Shown here: piece by piece, positions 1 through 11,284 of the stretch
Layout: each line of letters opens with the position of its first letter
Position numbering within the stretch: position 1 is the stretch's first letter
Source: Timema cristinae
Taxonomy: Eukaryota > Arthropoda > Insecta > Phasmatodea > Timematidae
Direction: 5' to 3'
Assembly: GCA_039000515.1 (NCBI GenBank)
Contig: JBCFYV010011164.1
Location: forward strand, 50,103,791-50,167,790
DNA: 64,000 nucleotides
The notes under the pieces: model-generated
The model's input: the letters and a program-made list of their open reading frames with translations, nothing else
The model's database searches: none
Told to the model about the DNA's origin: nothing
Made by a program: the position numbers and the translations under genes

Positions 1-790
1 GTTTGTCCTCGGGTGAGAACCACTAGTCATTGGGTTTGTCCTCGGGGTGAGAACCACTAGTCATTGGGTTTGTCCTCGGGGTGAGAACCACTAGTCATTG
101 GGTTTGTCCTCGGGGTGAGAACCACTAGTCATTGGGTTTGTCCTCGGGGTGAGGACCACTAGTCATTGGGTTTGTCCTCGGGTGAGGACCACTAGTCATT
201 GGGTTTGTCCTCGGGGTGAGAACCACTAGTCATTGGGTTTGTCCTCGGGGTGAGGACCACTAGTCATTGGGTTTGTCCTCGGGGTGAGGACCACTAGTCA
301 TTGGGTTTGTCCTCGGGTGATAACCACTAGTCATTGGGTTTGTCCTCGGGGTGAGAACCACTAGTCATTGGGTTTGTCCTCGGGGTGAGAACCACTAGTC
401 ATTGGGTTTGTCCTCGGGGTGAGAACCACTAGTCATTGGGTTTGTCCTCGGGGTGAGAACCACTAGTCATTGGGTTTGTCCTCGGGGTGAGAACCACTAG
501 TCATTGGGTTTGTCCTCGGGGTGAGAACCACTAGTCATTGGGTTTATCCTCGGGGTGAGGACCACTAGTCATTGGGTTTGTCCTCGGGGTGAGGACCACT
601 AGTCATTGGGTTTATCCTCGGGGTGAGAACCACTAGTCATTGGGTTTGTCCTCGGGGTGAGAACCACTAGTCATTGGGTTTGTCCTCGGGGTGAGAACCA
701 CTAGTCATTGGGTTTGTCCTCGGGTGAGAACCACTAGTCATTGGGTTTATCCTCGGGGTGAGAACCACTAGTCATTGGGTTTATCCTCGG
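1..790. repeat. 34-bp tandem satellite array, cut by the window edge
   Basis: The whole block repeats a 34-bp unit that begins GTTTGTCCTCGGGGTGAGAA and ends CCACTAGTCATTGG, about 23 copies. Variants are few: one G lost from the GGGG run (33-bp units), GAGAACC versus GAGGACC, TTTGTCC versus TTTATCC, and one GATAACC. The array starts at base 1, so its true left end lies outside the window. It stops sharply at about 790, where CTCGG runs into unique sequence. No reading frame or RNA gene is supported inside it. Confidence 0.97.
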
Positions 791-1854
791 TTTGCCTAGG
801 GCTTATCTTATCTGATATTTGCTTGGGTCTCTCTCATTCGCTGACTCATTATTTTATAATTCACTTAGCAATCCAAGGCACTAAGTACTCAAACTGAATT
901 GTCCTGGACTGACAGGTTGCAGGTCGATATTCACATCTCAGCACAAAGTTGCTACTGTTTTTCTCCAACCCTTTTTCTACGCTAATCTGGACGCATTAAC
1001 ACTAAACTACCCTTATTAAATTAAACCGTTAATTAAATAACTTTTACCGCAAATCATATGCGTATGCGGACTACATGTCATGCCCATCTAGTCTAGTTTT
1101 ACATTGATGGGAAGGTCGAAGTTTTAATCCCAGTTGGGTGTACCGAATGCATTTTTTTCTTAAATGGTTTCCGACGATTTTTCCAACAAAAATATGGGTA
1201 TAATATATGCTCTAAATTCTTCCTTCCTCATCCCTACTAGATTAGCGCAGTTAAAATGCTCTTCGCCTGAATGATAAGACAAGAGGAGTCAAAAACAGAT
1301 TTTAACACCCAATAACAACTTACACAAAATTGTATTGACATTAACAGGTGCTTTCAAATGTCAAGGGTCTTGAAATGGGTAATCAGGTGATCTTCCACAC
1401 TAAACATGAATATTTATATACAAAGAAATACTAAAAACCTCAAAAATACTTTGATGTTTTGAGAATAAACATTTTTTTCTATTATGAAAGATTTAATGAA
1501 GTCGTTAAAACATGTTAGCAAATTAGGAGTTTGTTACTAACACCCCTGGACTGGGTAGGACCTTTAGAGATTTAGCATAATAATCCAGAGTTGGACTCAT
1601 CTTCATCATCGTCGTCGCCTAGGTTGATTATTAAAGGTGGGTGTCATCATTCACATCCATTTTCATCTCTCTGTCCCAATCTTCCTGAAGTTTACCGCAG
1701 TGGTTAAAACATTAACATGTATTAACACATACTGGAATTATAACATACCACAAACAGTTAATAAGAGAGTAATTGTGGGTGATTGCAAAGGATCCTGTGA
1801 CTAAACAAGACCACCCTCTTAAGCAACACACCAGTGAAGCTAATACTTAACCTA
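791..1854. other. no gene seen; SINE-like debris
   Basis: AT-rich unique sequence. At about 1090-1260 there is a degenerate tRNA-type box B (AGTTTTAATCC) followed by a CTTCCTCATCCCTACTAGATTAGCG-type tract of the kind seen in SINE family B below, in + orientation and badly decayed. The remainder shows no exon, RNA gene or repeat that I can support. Confidence 0.4.
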
Positions 1855-2040
1855 CTAGCTTCCCTTCGAAGTGGGTTGGACTTAGTGTCGCGGCCGGTAT
1901 GTTTATTTTGAATGGGTTTTGCACTGCGCCCACACCAATTCTATAGGGAGGCTGTACTGGCACTGGCAAGGAAGTTAAATGCAGAACTTGGTGTCCATAC
2001 ACGTTGATCATTTCATCAATTTTGTACCTGAATTGTGTAA
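1855..2040 (-). pseudogene. remnant of a DDE transposase (catalytic C-terminal end)
   Basis: Read on the minus strand, the frame gives YKIDEMINVYGHQVLHL. After a shift of frame it continues PIELVWAQCK and then meets a stop. A [YK]xxDEM...GHxVLRLPPYH..xNPIELxWAQ arrangement is characteristic of the C-terminal catalytic block of IS630/Tc1-type DDE transposases found in many arthropod genomes, in which the Glu of PIEL is the last catalytic acid. The HLP-PYH stretch is garbled by the frame break, and only about 60 codons survive. A pyrimidine-AG sits just upstream (minus strand) and could be a former splice acceptor. It is a fossil fragment, not a working gene. The family call is from recalled motif patterns and was not searched. 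Confidence 0.6.
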
Positions 2041-3472
2041 TAGTAAATAGGGGCATACTAAATGACCGATTACAAATATAAAGCGAAAATATCCCAAAAT
2101 ATATTTTAAACAGTTCATTATATATACATATAAACATTTTGTATGATAATTTGAAATTCCACTTTTGGGCAGTCATCTCCATTTTGAACCACAGTTCCAT
2201 TTATCTAGTGAGAACTTTAAATAATCTCACCTTTATTGGCTTGTTTGCTAAGGTTGACACCATTAGTTCTCCCTCCAGAGCCAGTGGATCGAACCCCATA
2301 CCACGCTTCTTTAGCCATTCAGCGTATTCATATTTTCTCCAACTCTTGGTTGATAATTTCTCTGCCTATACGTGTTTTTCATCATATTATATTGTTAGCA
2401 CAACATAATAGTTCTAATACTTTCTTATATGCAATACCTAAGCAACACCGAATTGAGCTAGAGTAAAATATCGTTAGCCAATCAACAAAATCTTTAAATA
2501 CACATTTATTTTACACGACACCTGGAAATAACTTGCCATAAAGTGGCCACTGCATAATAAGTTGGTAAATAAATCCAGCTATCAAAACAAGTTCACCTTG
2601 TATTTTTCAATAAAGTTTTGAAATAATTATATTACTATAACGTAACATAATAATTAATTAAACATACATAGAATAATTTTAAAGTTATTATTATAATATA
2701 TATGAAATTGTCAGTCTCGTACGTACGTCAACACCCTTTATTTTCAACTGCTTGTCAAAATAATCTCTCTGGTGGGACACACGAACGCAAACGATGATGC
2801 ACTCCGGGACACACAAACACGATTTAAGAAACTGATCGAATAGCTGCGGCGCTTTCTCAGTCCTTTTACCGGCCATTGAGCGCCAATCGGCGGCCGCATG
2901 TCGCGCGGGAACGCCGCACAATGGCCCTTATCGTGCGCTTTGCAGGAGAGCCTCTAATTCAGCCCCAAATTATTGATTTTATGTTTTAATTTCCAGAATG
3001 TTCTTTAATGTATTCAAACTCTGGGTGGGTTTTGCGTTTAACATATACGCTATTAATATAGTGGTAGTAGGCCTACTCGTCCGGGTTTTTCGCTAAGGGA
3101 TAAGGAAGGTATAGTTTATAACACTTTTACCCGCGTTTGAGTGGAGAAAGAGTGGAAAACTGTTTAAGAATAAATACCCTCATAGCTAGGCTGACCATAC
3201 ATCTCATTTTGAACGGGACAGTACAGTTGTCGCGGCCGTCCCCTCGTTTTAGTAAAAATTCAATTTTTGTACAGTTTTTTTTATAATAAACGCTTTAAAA
3301 TGTGTTTAAATATTGGTTAATCATAACCGATAGTCAAGTTTGTATCAACGGCTGCTATTGTAGCAGTCATTTGTGAACCATCGTTAAAGGTGCGATGATT
3401 GAGATCACCAATTTATTATTCATTGAATAAAGTGTAACTTCAAAGACATAACAAAGCTCAGATAAAATATTA
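2041..3472. other. no gene seen
   Basis: AT-rich with a short GC-rich patch near 2820-2940. Short open frames occur on both strands but none shows a recognisable motif, codon-like composition or splice borders. A TAGGCCTA palindrome lies at about 3069. Confidence 0.4.
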
Positions 3473-3722
3473 ATAATTAGCACCGCGTCTTAGTACCCGT
3501 TCGGGTTATACGTTTAAGTACTAACTACGCTAATGGGCTAAGAATTGGAATGTTGAATATAGAGGAAGTGAACCCGTATGTGCATGGAGGGAAGTGGAAA
3601 ACCATTTAGGAAAACCACCTCCAGTCCACCCGAACAAGATTAGAACCTCGATCTCCCCGTCCTCGGCAGTCTAGCTCTGCGCGAAAATAGCGCGTTAGCT
3701 AACTACGCCACCGAGGCGGGCG
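3473..3722 (-). mobile_element. SINE family B, nearly full length, minus orientation
   Basis: On the minus strand the element begins with a tRNA-like head (CGGTGGCGTAGTTAGCTAAC as box A region; GAGGTTCTAATC as box B). It then has a body with CACTTCCCTCCATGCACATA, and ends with ...CGTATAACCCGAACGGGTAC-TAAGACGCGGTGCTAAT. On the + strand the tail comes first. This is the best preserved copy of family B and serves as its reference here. Its 3' tail is nearly the same as that of SINE family A although the heads differ. Confidence 0.85.
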
Positions 3723-4177
3723 TTAAAAAAACTATTGGCGTCTCGGATGGTTTTGTTCTATAGCATAGCGTTAATAAAATATTGTAATGTTAAGTGTGAT
3801 AAGCTTTATGACAAGTTATAGAACGATCGGAATTTATAGCGCAAACTAAGTTCATCTGAAAAATACTCATGGTGTGAGTTTGATGAAATGTAGTCCCCTT
3901 CTACATAATCCTTAATCACAGTGGCTACAAACAGGGAACAGTTGAAGAATTATTTGATGTCAAGGAAACCAGGGAAATGTCGGATATTAATCATAAATAA
4001 AGAAAGTTAGGGAATTAAACAGTTAACTAATTCTACATCTAAATATTTAAACAAAAGTTATAGTTTTTGTTTCTCATTGGCAATAAGATTTATTGTCTAG
4101 AAATGGCACTCTTAAGATTGAAGATAAAACAAAATTGGTTTTATAACACATTTACACACAGACAAAAATAACTTAAT

Positions 4178-4297
4178 GGTGACCAGGCTGCTTAGGGGTA
4201 AGGTGTCAGACTTTTGTGTTGGGAGTCCGGGGTTCAATCCTCGTCCGCACAAATGTATCTGATTGACAAACCCTTCCTTCACCTTTGACAAGATGTG
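4178..4297 (+). mobile_element. SINE family A, 5' (tRNA-like) half
   Basis: It begins GGTGACCAGGCTGCTTAGGG and carries box B GGTTCAATCC, followed by the family A body as far as CTTTGACAAGATG. The match then stops. The missing 3' half is found from 4589 onward in the same orientation, so the two pieces may be one SINE split by about 290 bp of AT-rich sequence, or two truncated copies. Confidence 0.75.
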
Positions 4298-4588
4298 TAT
4301 CTGGAAAGCAATATAGGCTTACATTTTATTTAGATTGGGATATCTATAATATTGTTTTTTATCCTTTATATGTACGCATATTAGAACTAACTTGAAACAA
4401 ATGGTAAATTCTGTAATAATAATAATATTATAATAATAATAAACGGCAGCTAATTAAAGTATTAACATAATCTTCTAGCCGGACTTAAAAACAACTTCAA
4501 TTCGAACATTCATATTTTCTCTTCAAAGTTTTACCAACATCGTGACGAGTTTTCATTTTATCATTTGATGATAACAATGTTTTCCTGA

Positions 4589-4752
4589 GGAATGCCAGGT
4601 CTCCACCGTGGTTCGGATTCCACGTTAAACTGTAGGTCCTTCATTTCATCTCACAATCACCCTACCATTACACATTAGCGTAAGTGCGTATAACCCAAAT
4701 GGGTAGTAAGACGCGTTGCTAATGCTATAATAATAATAATAATAATAATAAT
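4589..4752 (+). mobile_element. SINE family A, 3' half with (TAA)n tail
   Basis: It starts GGAATGCCAGGTCTCCACCG and runs through the family A body to ...ACCCAAATGGGTAGTAAGAC, ending in a TAA microsatellite. The tail hairpin is ACCCAAATGGGT where most copies have ACCCGAACGGGT. Both changes fit CpG decay and they keep the stem paired. Confidence 0.85.
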
Positions 4753-4859
4753 GTTTTTCCTTCCGATGTACAGCCCAGTTTCAGAGAGGAGGGGAAAATA
4801 CTTATTACTCTAGATGCGCATGTCAAATTACTCCTAGACTGCGCATGTCTAGCCATGCA

Positions 4860-5095
4860 CCTTCACTGTATATGTTAGCAACGTCTCGCATTGGCTGTAA
4901 CGTCATTTAAACCCACGGCATAAATGCTTACTAGGTAGCACGTACTAGATACAGTCCATTTGCCATAGGTAACTAACTGACCGCAAAAGTTACCAGATCT
5001 ATTTTCATGTATCCATTCGCCAAACCATATGGTATGCAAGGCCATATTATTATATTGAGCTGCTGTCACTTTTGGCAGTCAAAACTTTCGCAGCG
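4860..5095. mobile_element. relative of the MITE at 62.66 kb
   Basis: The inner part AAAGTTACCAGATCTATTTT, CATGTATCCATTCGCCAAACC and GAGCTGCTGTCACTTTTGG aligns by eye with 62.71-62.79 kb (AAAGTTACCAGACC, TATGTATCCCTACGCCTAAC, TAGCAGCTGTCACTCCTG). The outer inverted repeats are not clear here, so the borders are approximate. A shorter match (TATTCATACGCCAAACCATG) lies near 27.15 kb. Confidence 0.55.
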
Positions 5096-5907
5096 GGCAA
5101 TATTTTTTATTTTTTACTTAAGTTGGTTTCACATTATTGAAACACGAACTGAAAAAAAAAAACTTTTGGATGTTTGGTTTTTGGGAAGCAGTGTTTCTGG
5201 TTCACTTAAAAAACACCTAAAATACAAGAGGTTTAAAAGGCCGCGTTCTCTTCATAAATTAAGATGGTAAATCATACGGAATTAAGGTGTTTGGGGACGT
5301 GATTAAAACCGTGTTGGGTTGTGTTCAAGCGCAAAATAAAAATGCTTTGTTTTGAAACTAATATTTTGTATGACTCTTTGTCTAATTTATAAAAAGGCAT
5401 TATTTATTATGGCGGCCAGTCATAGGAAGATTCAAGTGTGAATACACTGCTTTTTAATTTGTTAATTCATGCACTATAATAATTATATCTTGTTGCCACA
5501 ACAGAAAAAAAAAATGATGGCTTTATTTATATTTATTGCTCTTTCAATTAGTCACAAAAAAGCCAAATATACATAATAATCTTTAAAGAAGTATTATTAG
5601 GATCATTTTATAACACTTTATAACGATAATAAAGTATTATTAAGCAAGAAATAATTATTCCCGCGTAGTTGATATTAGTGACTTTCAGCCAATGTTGACA
5701 ATAAGAAGAAACCTGCTAGCTGTTACTTACCTACACTCCTACCTTTACTCGACTGTATCACATTCTATGATCTGGACTAAACCATTACGTCGCTCTTGGA
5801 GAAAGTGTTGCAGGTTGCACATCTGTGTAGCTGTTGATATAAAGAGATTTTATATTTAAAAAATCTAGAACCCCCATATCTCACCAAATGTGTAACGTGT
5901 GCCCCAG
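5096..5907. other. no gene seen upstream of the first candidate exon
   Basis: AT-rich sequence that would be intron if the exon at 5908 is real. In the exon's reading frame a TAA occurs at 5893, so coding cannot extend left of about 5896. I see no other exon, and no repeat worth naming. Confidence 0.4.
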
Positions 5908-6039
5908 ACTGTGGTGACGATACTGAACCACGACGCTGGTACCAGCGACGACAGTGGGCGTGCTTCGGAGCGCCTCAATGGGCCTGTGACCACCTCGTCC
6001 CGGGAGAGCAGGGGAAGTTCCCACGACCGCCTGAGCGAT
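5908..6039 (+). CDS. candidate host coding exon (44 codons, Ser/Asp-rich)
   Basis: The 132-nt segment is bounded by TGCCCCAG at its 5' side and GATGTAAGT at its 3' side. It reads in one frame as TVVTILNHDAGTSDDSGR, then a Ser/Arg-rich stretch, ending SSHDRLSD. It is a multiple of three with both borders phase 0. GC content and base usage stand out sharply from the flanks. The acceptor has a weak pyrimidine tract, which is the main doubt. Composition (Ser, Asp, Arg, Gly; no hydrophobic run after TVVTIL) suggests a disordered cytoplasmic or scaffold region. I do not recognise the gene. The next exons at 6581, 26133 and 44621 continue in phase. Confidence 0.6.
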
Positions 6040-6580
6040 GTAAGTACCGAACACTGTCGCCATATTCTCATACATTTAGTCGAGCAATGTACAGCCGGTT
6101 CCCGAACCGGCATGTGGTCTCTTTAAGTTGAAATCACAGTCATTTTATAAAATAATACATTAATTACAATCTACCATTGTAAATTAATCTACTATGTGCT
6201 TTAGAGGAATATAATTGAAGTATAATTTCCTAATATTATTTCTAACAATATTGTTGTATAATTTTGGTAAATATCTGAGAATTATAGCAGTCTTTTTTTT
6301 AAGACTGGTGAAAATCTAATTTCTTAATCAATTTTTTGCTATGGGTAATTTTGGTATAAAAGTATAAAAACTAAGTGCCGGCTAAAACTGCTTATGACCC
6401 GGATAGAGGGAAAATACAAAAACATGAATGAATGAATAAAGTGAATTATAGCCTTGAAGAGCAGCTATGAGCACAGTTTTATTGAATCCAGCTGCAAATA
6501 TAAGCCACTCCCAGGTGCAGTTGGAGCGAACCAATTAAATTAGGAGGGTTTTTATAGTCTTTGTTTTGTTCTTTTTGCAG

Positions 6581-6616
6581 GCAAGCAGTCATTGCAGCTC
6601 AGGGAAAGGCTATATC
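6581..6616 (+). CDS. candidate 36-nt microexon
   Basis: A strong acceptor (TTGTTCTTTTTGCAG) and a strong donor (GTGAGTAC) enclose exactly 36 nt that read ASSHCSSGKGYI in the frame left open by the exon at 5908-6039. Both borders are phase 0, so the exon could be included or skipped without shifting the frame. The intron before it is 541 nt. Its Ser/Gly composition fits the preceding exon. The gene is unknown. Confidence 0.6.
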
Positions 6617-7719
6617 GTGAGTACTTTTGAGCTTGTTTTGAGTTAACCAATAGCTACATTCTCTTTCAAGTTTAACACATTTATTATTAATGGCTTAAAT
6701 TAAGGAGTCTGGATGAGAACTTTGTTTTAGAAGAAGTAAGCCCGTACTAGCGTGAAGAAGAGCTGGGAAAATTATAAATCATGTTTGGTAATCTCTGCAA
6801 TGCACTTGGTCGAGATTTGAACCTCGGTTTGCTCTTTCACTGATGAGCCAGTCTTTTGCGAGCTTGGTGCCTTGGTGGACATTATCTATACAAACATCTG
6901 CACTGGCGGGAACATGAACATAGTTGGTCGGTCTAGTCTGTCTGTCAATGGAGAGGTAGAACATTGTTTTCTGCCAGGCGTGCAATGGTGCTTTTCTTTA
7001 AATATTTTCTCCCTCCCTCCATATAAATGCTGATGCATTTCCTGTAAACTCTACCTTCATCATCCCTACTCCATTAATGTAATTTCGTGGCGAGACCGGA
7101 CAATCAGCAAACTCTCATTCTCGGTCATATTAAAATCTCTGGTGTGTCAAAGTTTTCAACCTTGGTACCTTGAAGAGCATTTTCTTCTTGTAATTGTCCT
7201 GGTTTAGGCACTAATTGATGAGTTGTGAACTAATGTGGTTTGATTGCCACGTGATGGAAGCCTTTTTATAAGGTTTATAAAAGAATGAGGTTTATTTATC
7301 TCACTCTTTATATCACTCGCCCCTCGTTGGGCCACGTTTTACTATATTATGTAATAAATACACATTTATAAAGTTGACATTCTTTTAATTCAAAATCCCT
7401 GTTTATTTCAAGAGAAAACAGATCATGTCATTGATAAACTTCGTACGCGGCCGATAGCACGATTGTAGGGATCACGGACAGGAGCTACAGTCAGAGTACA
7501 TCAAGGACTGGACTCCTAGTGAGGTTCTATTGCCCCATCTCTCGCATATATCAATTGCTCATGGAAGCTTCCAGAAGCTTCTGTATAAAAAATATAAAAC
7601 ATATGGATGGAGGTAGAATGTTCGAGAACAGGAAGCTGGCTCGAATTACCGTTTAGAAATGCATATTCTTTTTAGGAAAGGAAGTAAATTTCTGCTATTG
7701 TCTAACAATTTAAAGGCAT

Positions 7720-7930
7720 TTTTTTTGCTCACGTCATTAGAAAGTAGAAGCTGGCATTTTAAGTAGAATGAATACTCACTTAACGCAATCATCGATAATG
7801 CAACTGTAATGGCCTCGGGATTAAATTTGACTAATAATAAACATACTCCCCCCCCCCCCTCTTGAGCTTCATTTTGTAAGTGTATGTAAAGGGCCATCAT
7901 ATTTTCAGCCCAGGGCCACTTGGACCCAGC
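7720..7930 (+). repeat. dispersed repeat shared with 63.02-63.23 kb
   Basis: TTGCTCACGTCATTAGAAAG, GCCTCGGGATTAAATTTGAC and TAATAATAAACATA match TTTGCTCGTGTCAGTAGAAAG, GCCTCGGGATTAAACTAAC and TAATAATAAAGATA at 63.03-63.11 kb. A looser match follows at ATCATATTTTCAG. Both copies are in the same orientation. No coding potential or inverted ends were seen, so the repeat class is undefined. Confidence 0.6.
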
Positions 7931-8078
7931 CAGTACACCCTGTTCAAAGCCACATCTCACCGCCTGATGCCTTGTCCTCCTTAAAAGTAATTAAGAATAT
8001 TAGGCGCACACTCTCTCAAATTAAACATAGCTATACAGCTGTGTCAACTGTTTTTGAATTGATTCTGAATGTGTACTT

Positions 8079-8350
8079 TATTATTAGCACCGCGTCTTAC
8101 TACCCATTCGGGTTGTACGCACTCACGCTAATGTGTAATGGTAGGGTGATTGTGAGATGAAATGAAGGACCTACAGTTTAACGTGGGATCCGAACCACGG
8201 TGGAGGCCTGGTATTCCACACATTCACAAGATGTCTTGTCAGAGGTGAAGGAAGGGTTTGGAAATCAGATAAATCTGTGCCGGGACCGAGGATTGAACCC
8301 CGGACCCTCAGCACAGAAGTCAGACACCTTACCCCTAGACCACCGGTCAC
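8079..8350 (-). mobile_element. SINE family A, full length, with target-site duplication
   Basis: This is a complete minus-strand copy of 272 bp. Its tRNA-like head (minus strand GGTGACCGGTGGTCTAGGGG, box B GGTTCAATCC) is at the right and the TAATAA tail at the left. It is flanked by CTGAATGTGTACTT at 8065-8078 and again at 8351-8364. This 14-bp duplication fixes both ends and shows insertion by target-primed reverse transcription. Confidence 0.93.
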
Positions 8351-9485
8351 CTGAATGTGTACTTAATGGAAAGTCTGTATGTCGTTCTGTGTTATTTGTG
8401 TCATGACATAACACACATTATAAAACCATTCACCTTGACAATCTAAAACATAATATACTATTGACAATCTGCCATTTATAGTTTGGGTTACAAAACTTGA
8501 TGGATCAACACTCAACAGACATGCACCACGCCACCCGAGGAGATTCCACCAGGTTTTTGCTTTGTTTTCGGTGAATATGACACCTTAGCTTAGTTGGTTG
8601 TTTGCATATCTACTGAAATAAGGGGCCCGAGCATGACCATTGGCTGAAACATATTTTATGAAGTTGGGGCTTCCCTGTTCACAATGGGTATAGTGTAAGT
8701 CTAATGCTAATATCCTCAGTAGATTCAGAAAGTGCCCGTTAGCCTCCCCCCCCCCCCTTCCCCAAAAGGTAATCCTAGAAATGGAGCATATGCACGGCAA
8801 CTAACTACGTTTGCCCTCTTGGCTCGGCATATAGTTTGATGACCCTTTTCCTTGAACCCTGGTCTCAGGAGGGTTTTATATCTGTCCGGACTATCCGGGG
8901 TAAGGATCACTCGCGTCACACTCGCGGCGCGGCGGAGACACATTTGATATCGAGGTTATTTATGGCAAAGATAGACGGTTTGTCTCAAAGGTTTTGTAAT
9001 AGTAAGGGTTTTAAAATTGAATTTTTGTTCATAAAGATGGTGACAATATAATTTTTTTTAATGCAGTTTCCTCAGTATTTTTATTTTTGAATGTGGCTTT
9101 CATAACCTAATGAGCTTAACACGCCTGGCCTAGAGGAAGATCTGATTGAGATTCGAACCGCGACTATTCTGTCACCGGCAAACCAGACGAGGTTGATATC
9201 TTTGTTGTGATGATTGAACTTTTTTTTTCCAGAGTCAAAAGTCCGCCACCCAGTGGTCTGGCCACCATTTCATGTGGCATTTGTTTAGTAGAAAATGTCA
9301 ACACCCGCATTTGTGGGCCATACTGTATATTCTGGTCTTTCTATGACTAAAAGGTCGAGGCTTGAACCCCGGTCAGATGTACTGATCTGGTTTTTTCTAA
9401 CCAATTTTCCATCCTCCCTCCGCGCAAATTCGGGTAAGTTTCCTCTAAGTATCTATTTTACATCATCCATACGCAATTTGTGTAA

Positions 9486-10471
9486 GGGTACGGCCAGACT
9501 GAGCGAGCGCGCGAGCGACTAAAATATAGAATATAACACATTGGTTGTAATGGGAGGTGGCCACACTGGAGCGAGCGAGCGCGCTTGACCCGGTACAGTC
9601 TAGTTTACAGGCGCTAAGCAATATTATTGTATGATGGTTCATTGAGTGCTGGAAAACTTCTCATATTGACATGATATTTGACTTTTTTCTATAAGTGATA
9701 GGTTTAACACACTTGCTATTAATGGCCTAAGACCATAAATAATATAATGTATATATGTAAACCCGATATGTTAAAATACTTAAATATTATAATCAAAGTA
9801 GGCCTTTACAAATAAGAATCACCATTAGTTTGGAGAGAGTATGAAAAAAACACAACAATAAATAAGTTTTAAAAATCACCTTCAGTTCACTGAGCCAAGA
9901 TTCGAACCTTTGCCTCCTAGTCAAAAGCTATCGAGTGAAACGCACCATTCCACCACTGGTGCGGCAAATCTGACTTTAAAACACTTCAGTACAGTACCAT
10001 ACACATTTCTCAATTTATTAATTGGATGCACTCCTACTTTTTTCTTTTTTATAAATACACAATACTTTCTGTAAGAATTTTCGAGGAGCAGAGATATACT
10101 AAGTGTCTTTGACAGAGACATATTCTCTAACTAGGGGTGGGGGGTGACCTTCTGGTCTAGGGGTAAGGTGTCAGACTTCTATGCTGGCGGCCGGGGTTCA
10201 ATCCTCGGTCTCGGCACAGATTTATCTGATTTCCAAACCCTTCCTTCACCTCTGACAAGATATCTTGTGAATGTGGGGAATGCCAGGCCGCCACCGTGGT
10301 TCGGATTCCACGTTAAACTGTAGGTCCTTCATTTCATCTCACAATCACCCTACCATTACACATTAGCGTAAGTGCGTATAACCCGAACGGGTAGTAAGAC
10401 GCGGTGCTAATAATAATCTAACTAGGGTCCGCTAATTACGCGCTCGCTCGCTTGTCAGTCTGGCCGAACCC
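9486..10471. mobile_element. non-autonomous DNA transposon with TAA target duplication
   Basis: The left end GGGTACGGCCAGACTGAGCG and the inverted right end (minus strand GGGTTCGGCCAGACTGACAA) are near-identical terminal inverted repeats. Each is followed by runs of GAGCGAGCG, with a further internal copy near 9558-9590. TAA lies directly outside each end (9483-9485 and 10472-10474). A 3-bp TAA duplication and GG...CC ends fit the PIF/Harbinger group, but no transposase is present to prove it. A SINE A is nested inside at 10137-10416, so the element is older than that SINE. Confidence 0.8.
10137..10416 (+). mobile_element. SINE family A, full length, nested in a DNA transposon
   Basis: Complete copy with head GGTGACCTTCTGGTCTAGGG, box B GGTTCAATCC, and tail ending ACCCGAACGGGTAGTAAGAC-GCGGTGCTAATAATAA. 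It is flanked by TCTAACTAGGG at 10126-10136 and 10417-10427. The duplication lies inside the surrounding inverted-repeat element, which gives a clear order of insertion. Confidence 0.93.
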
Positions 10472-11284
10472 TAAATGTATGTGGATATCCCGGAAGGGTA
10501 GTAAGACTCTATGCTCAAAAAAATATATTTAGTATGTCTGACAAAAAAAAAGCAGCTATGTTTGGCAAACAAAGGAACGTGTTTATTTACATCTTATGCC
10601 AACCTCCCCTTCTCCGCCAGTGGTTTCTGGTTTTGGTGGTTCACCCAACAATAGCTCTTGTTGATGTATCATCGCTCCTTTCTCTGTTTCGTCTTTATAC
10701 ACCTCCTCGTGCCTTATCCCTATCCTTCCCCCTCCCAGCCAGAGAGGATATACAATCTCTACGAACAATCTCAACCTCTCCCCTTTTCATATCACTCGGT
10801 CCTCGCTCCGTAAGCGGGGTTGGATCAATAGTAGCCGAGTAATAATAGCTTGTTTTGTTTTTTTCCTTGTTGCTCGCGTGTGGTGTATTGTCTGTCACCG
10901 GAGCCCGGAACAAATTGACCGCTCTGTAACGCGGGTCGACCAGAGGCCTCGAATTAACGCGCCTCTACCGGAGATAATCGAACGACACCACTATTAGGCA
11001 TCAAAAATAGTGGTTTTTATTTTCCTCCTCCTAAGAAGGCATTGCTAAGCCTTTCACACAATTTAAAAAAAAAATAGTGTGGAGACAAAGTTTTTACCTC
11101 GACAAACCGGTCCCAGTAGTACACTAGGGAATATATATATATATATATATAATTGCTTTGCAACCTTTTCAATTATTAAACTCTCATCATCAGCTGAGGA
11201 CATTTTGGACCATTTTCAAAACAAGGCACAGTCAAACACTAAAATTTTTTTTAAACAACAGTAAAACAAACGTCTGCTCGGTGG

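Larger units (their letters stand above)
6617..9485. other. intronic repeats and unique sequence
   Basis: If the exon chain is right, this is the start of a 19.5-kb intron. Contents: SINE-B-like debris near 6810-7090, a dispersed repeat at 7720-7930, a full SINE A at 8079-8350, poly-C runs near 7849 and 8747, and tRNA-type box B traces near 9155 and 9365. No further exon is evident. Confidence 0.4.

Noticed and set aside
1..790. CRISPR-like repeat array
   Set aside because: Units follow one another without spacers and the DNA is clearly animal; the same applies to the arrays at 12.6, 28.4 and 59.3 kb.
10534..10842. 102-codon open frame in the GC-richer block
   Set aside because: The translation is rich in Leu/Ser/Pro from pyrimidine-rich DNA, has no motif, and open frames overlap it on the other strand.
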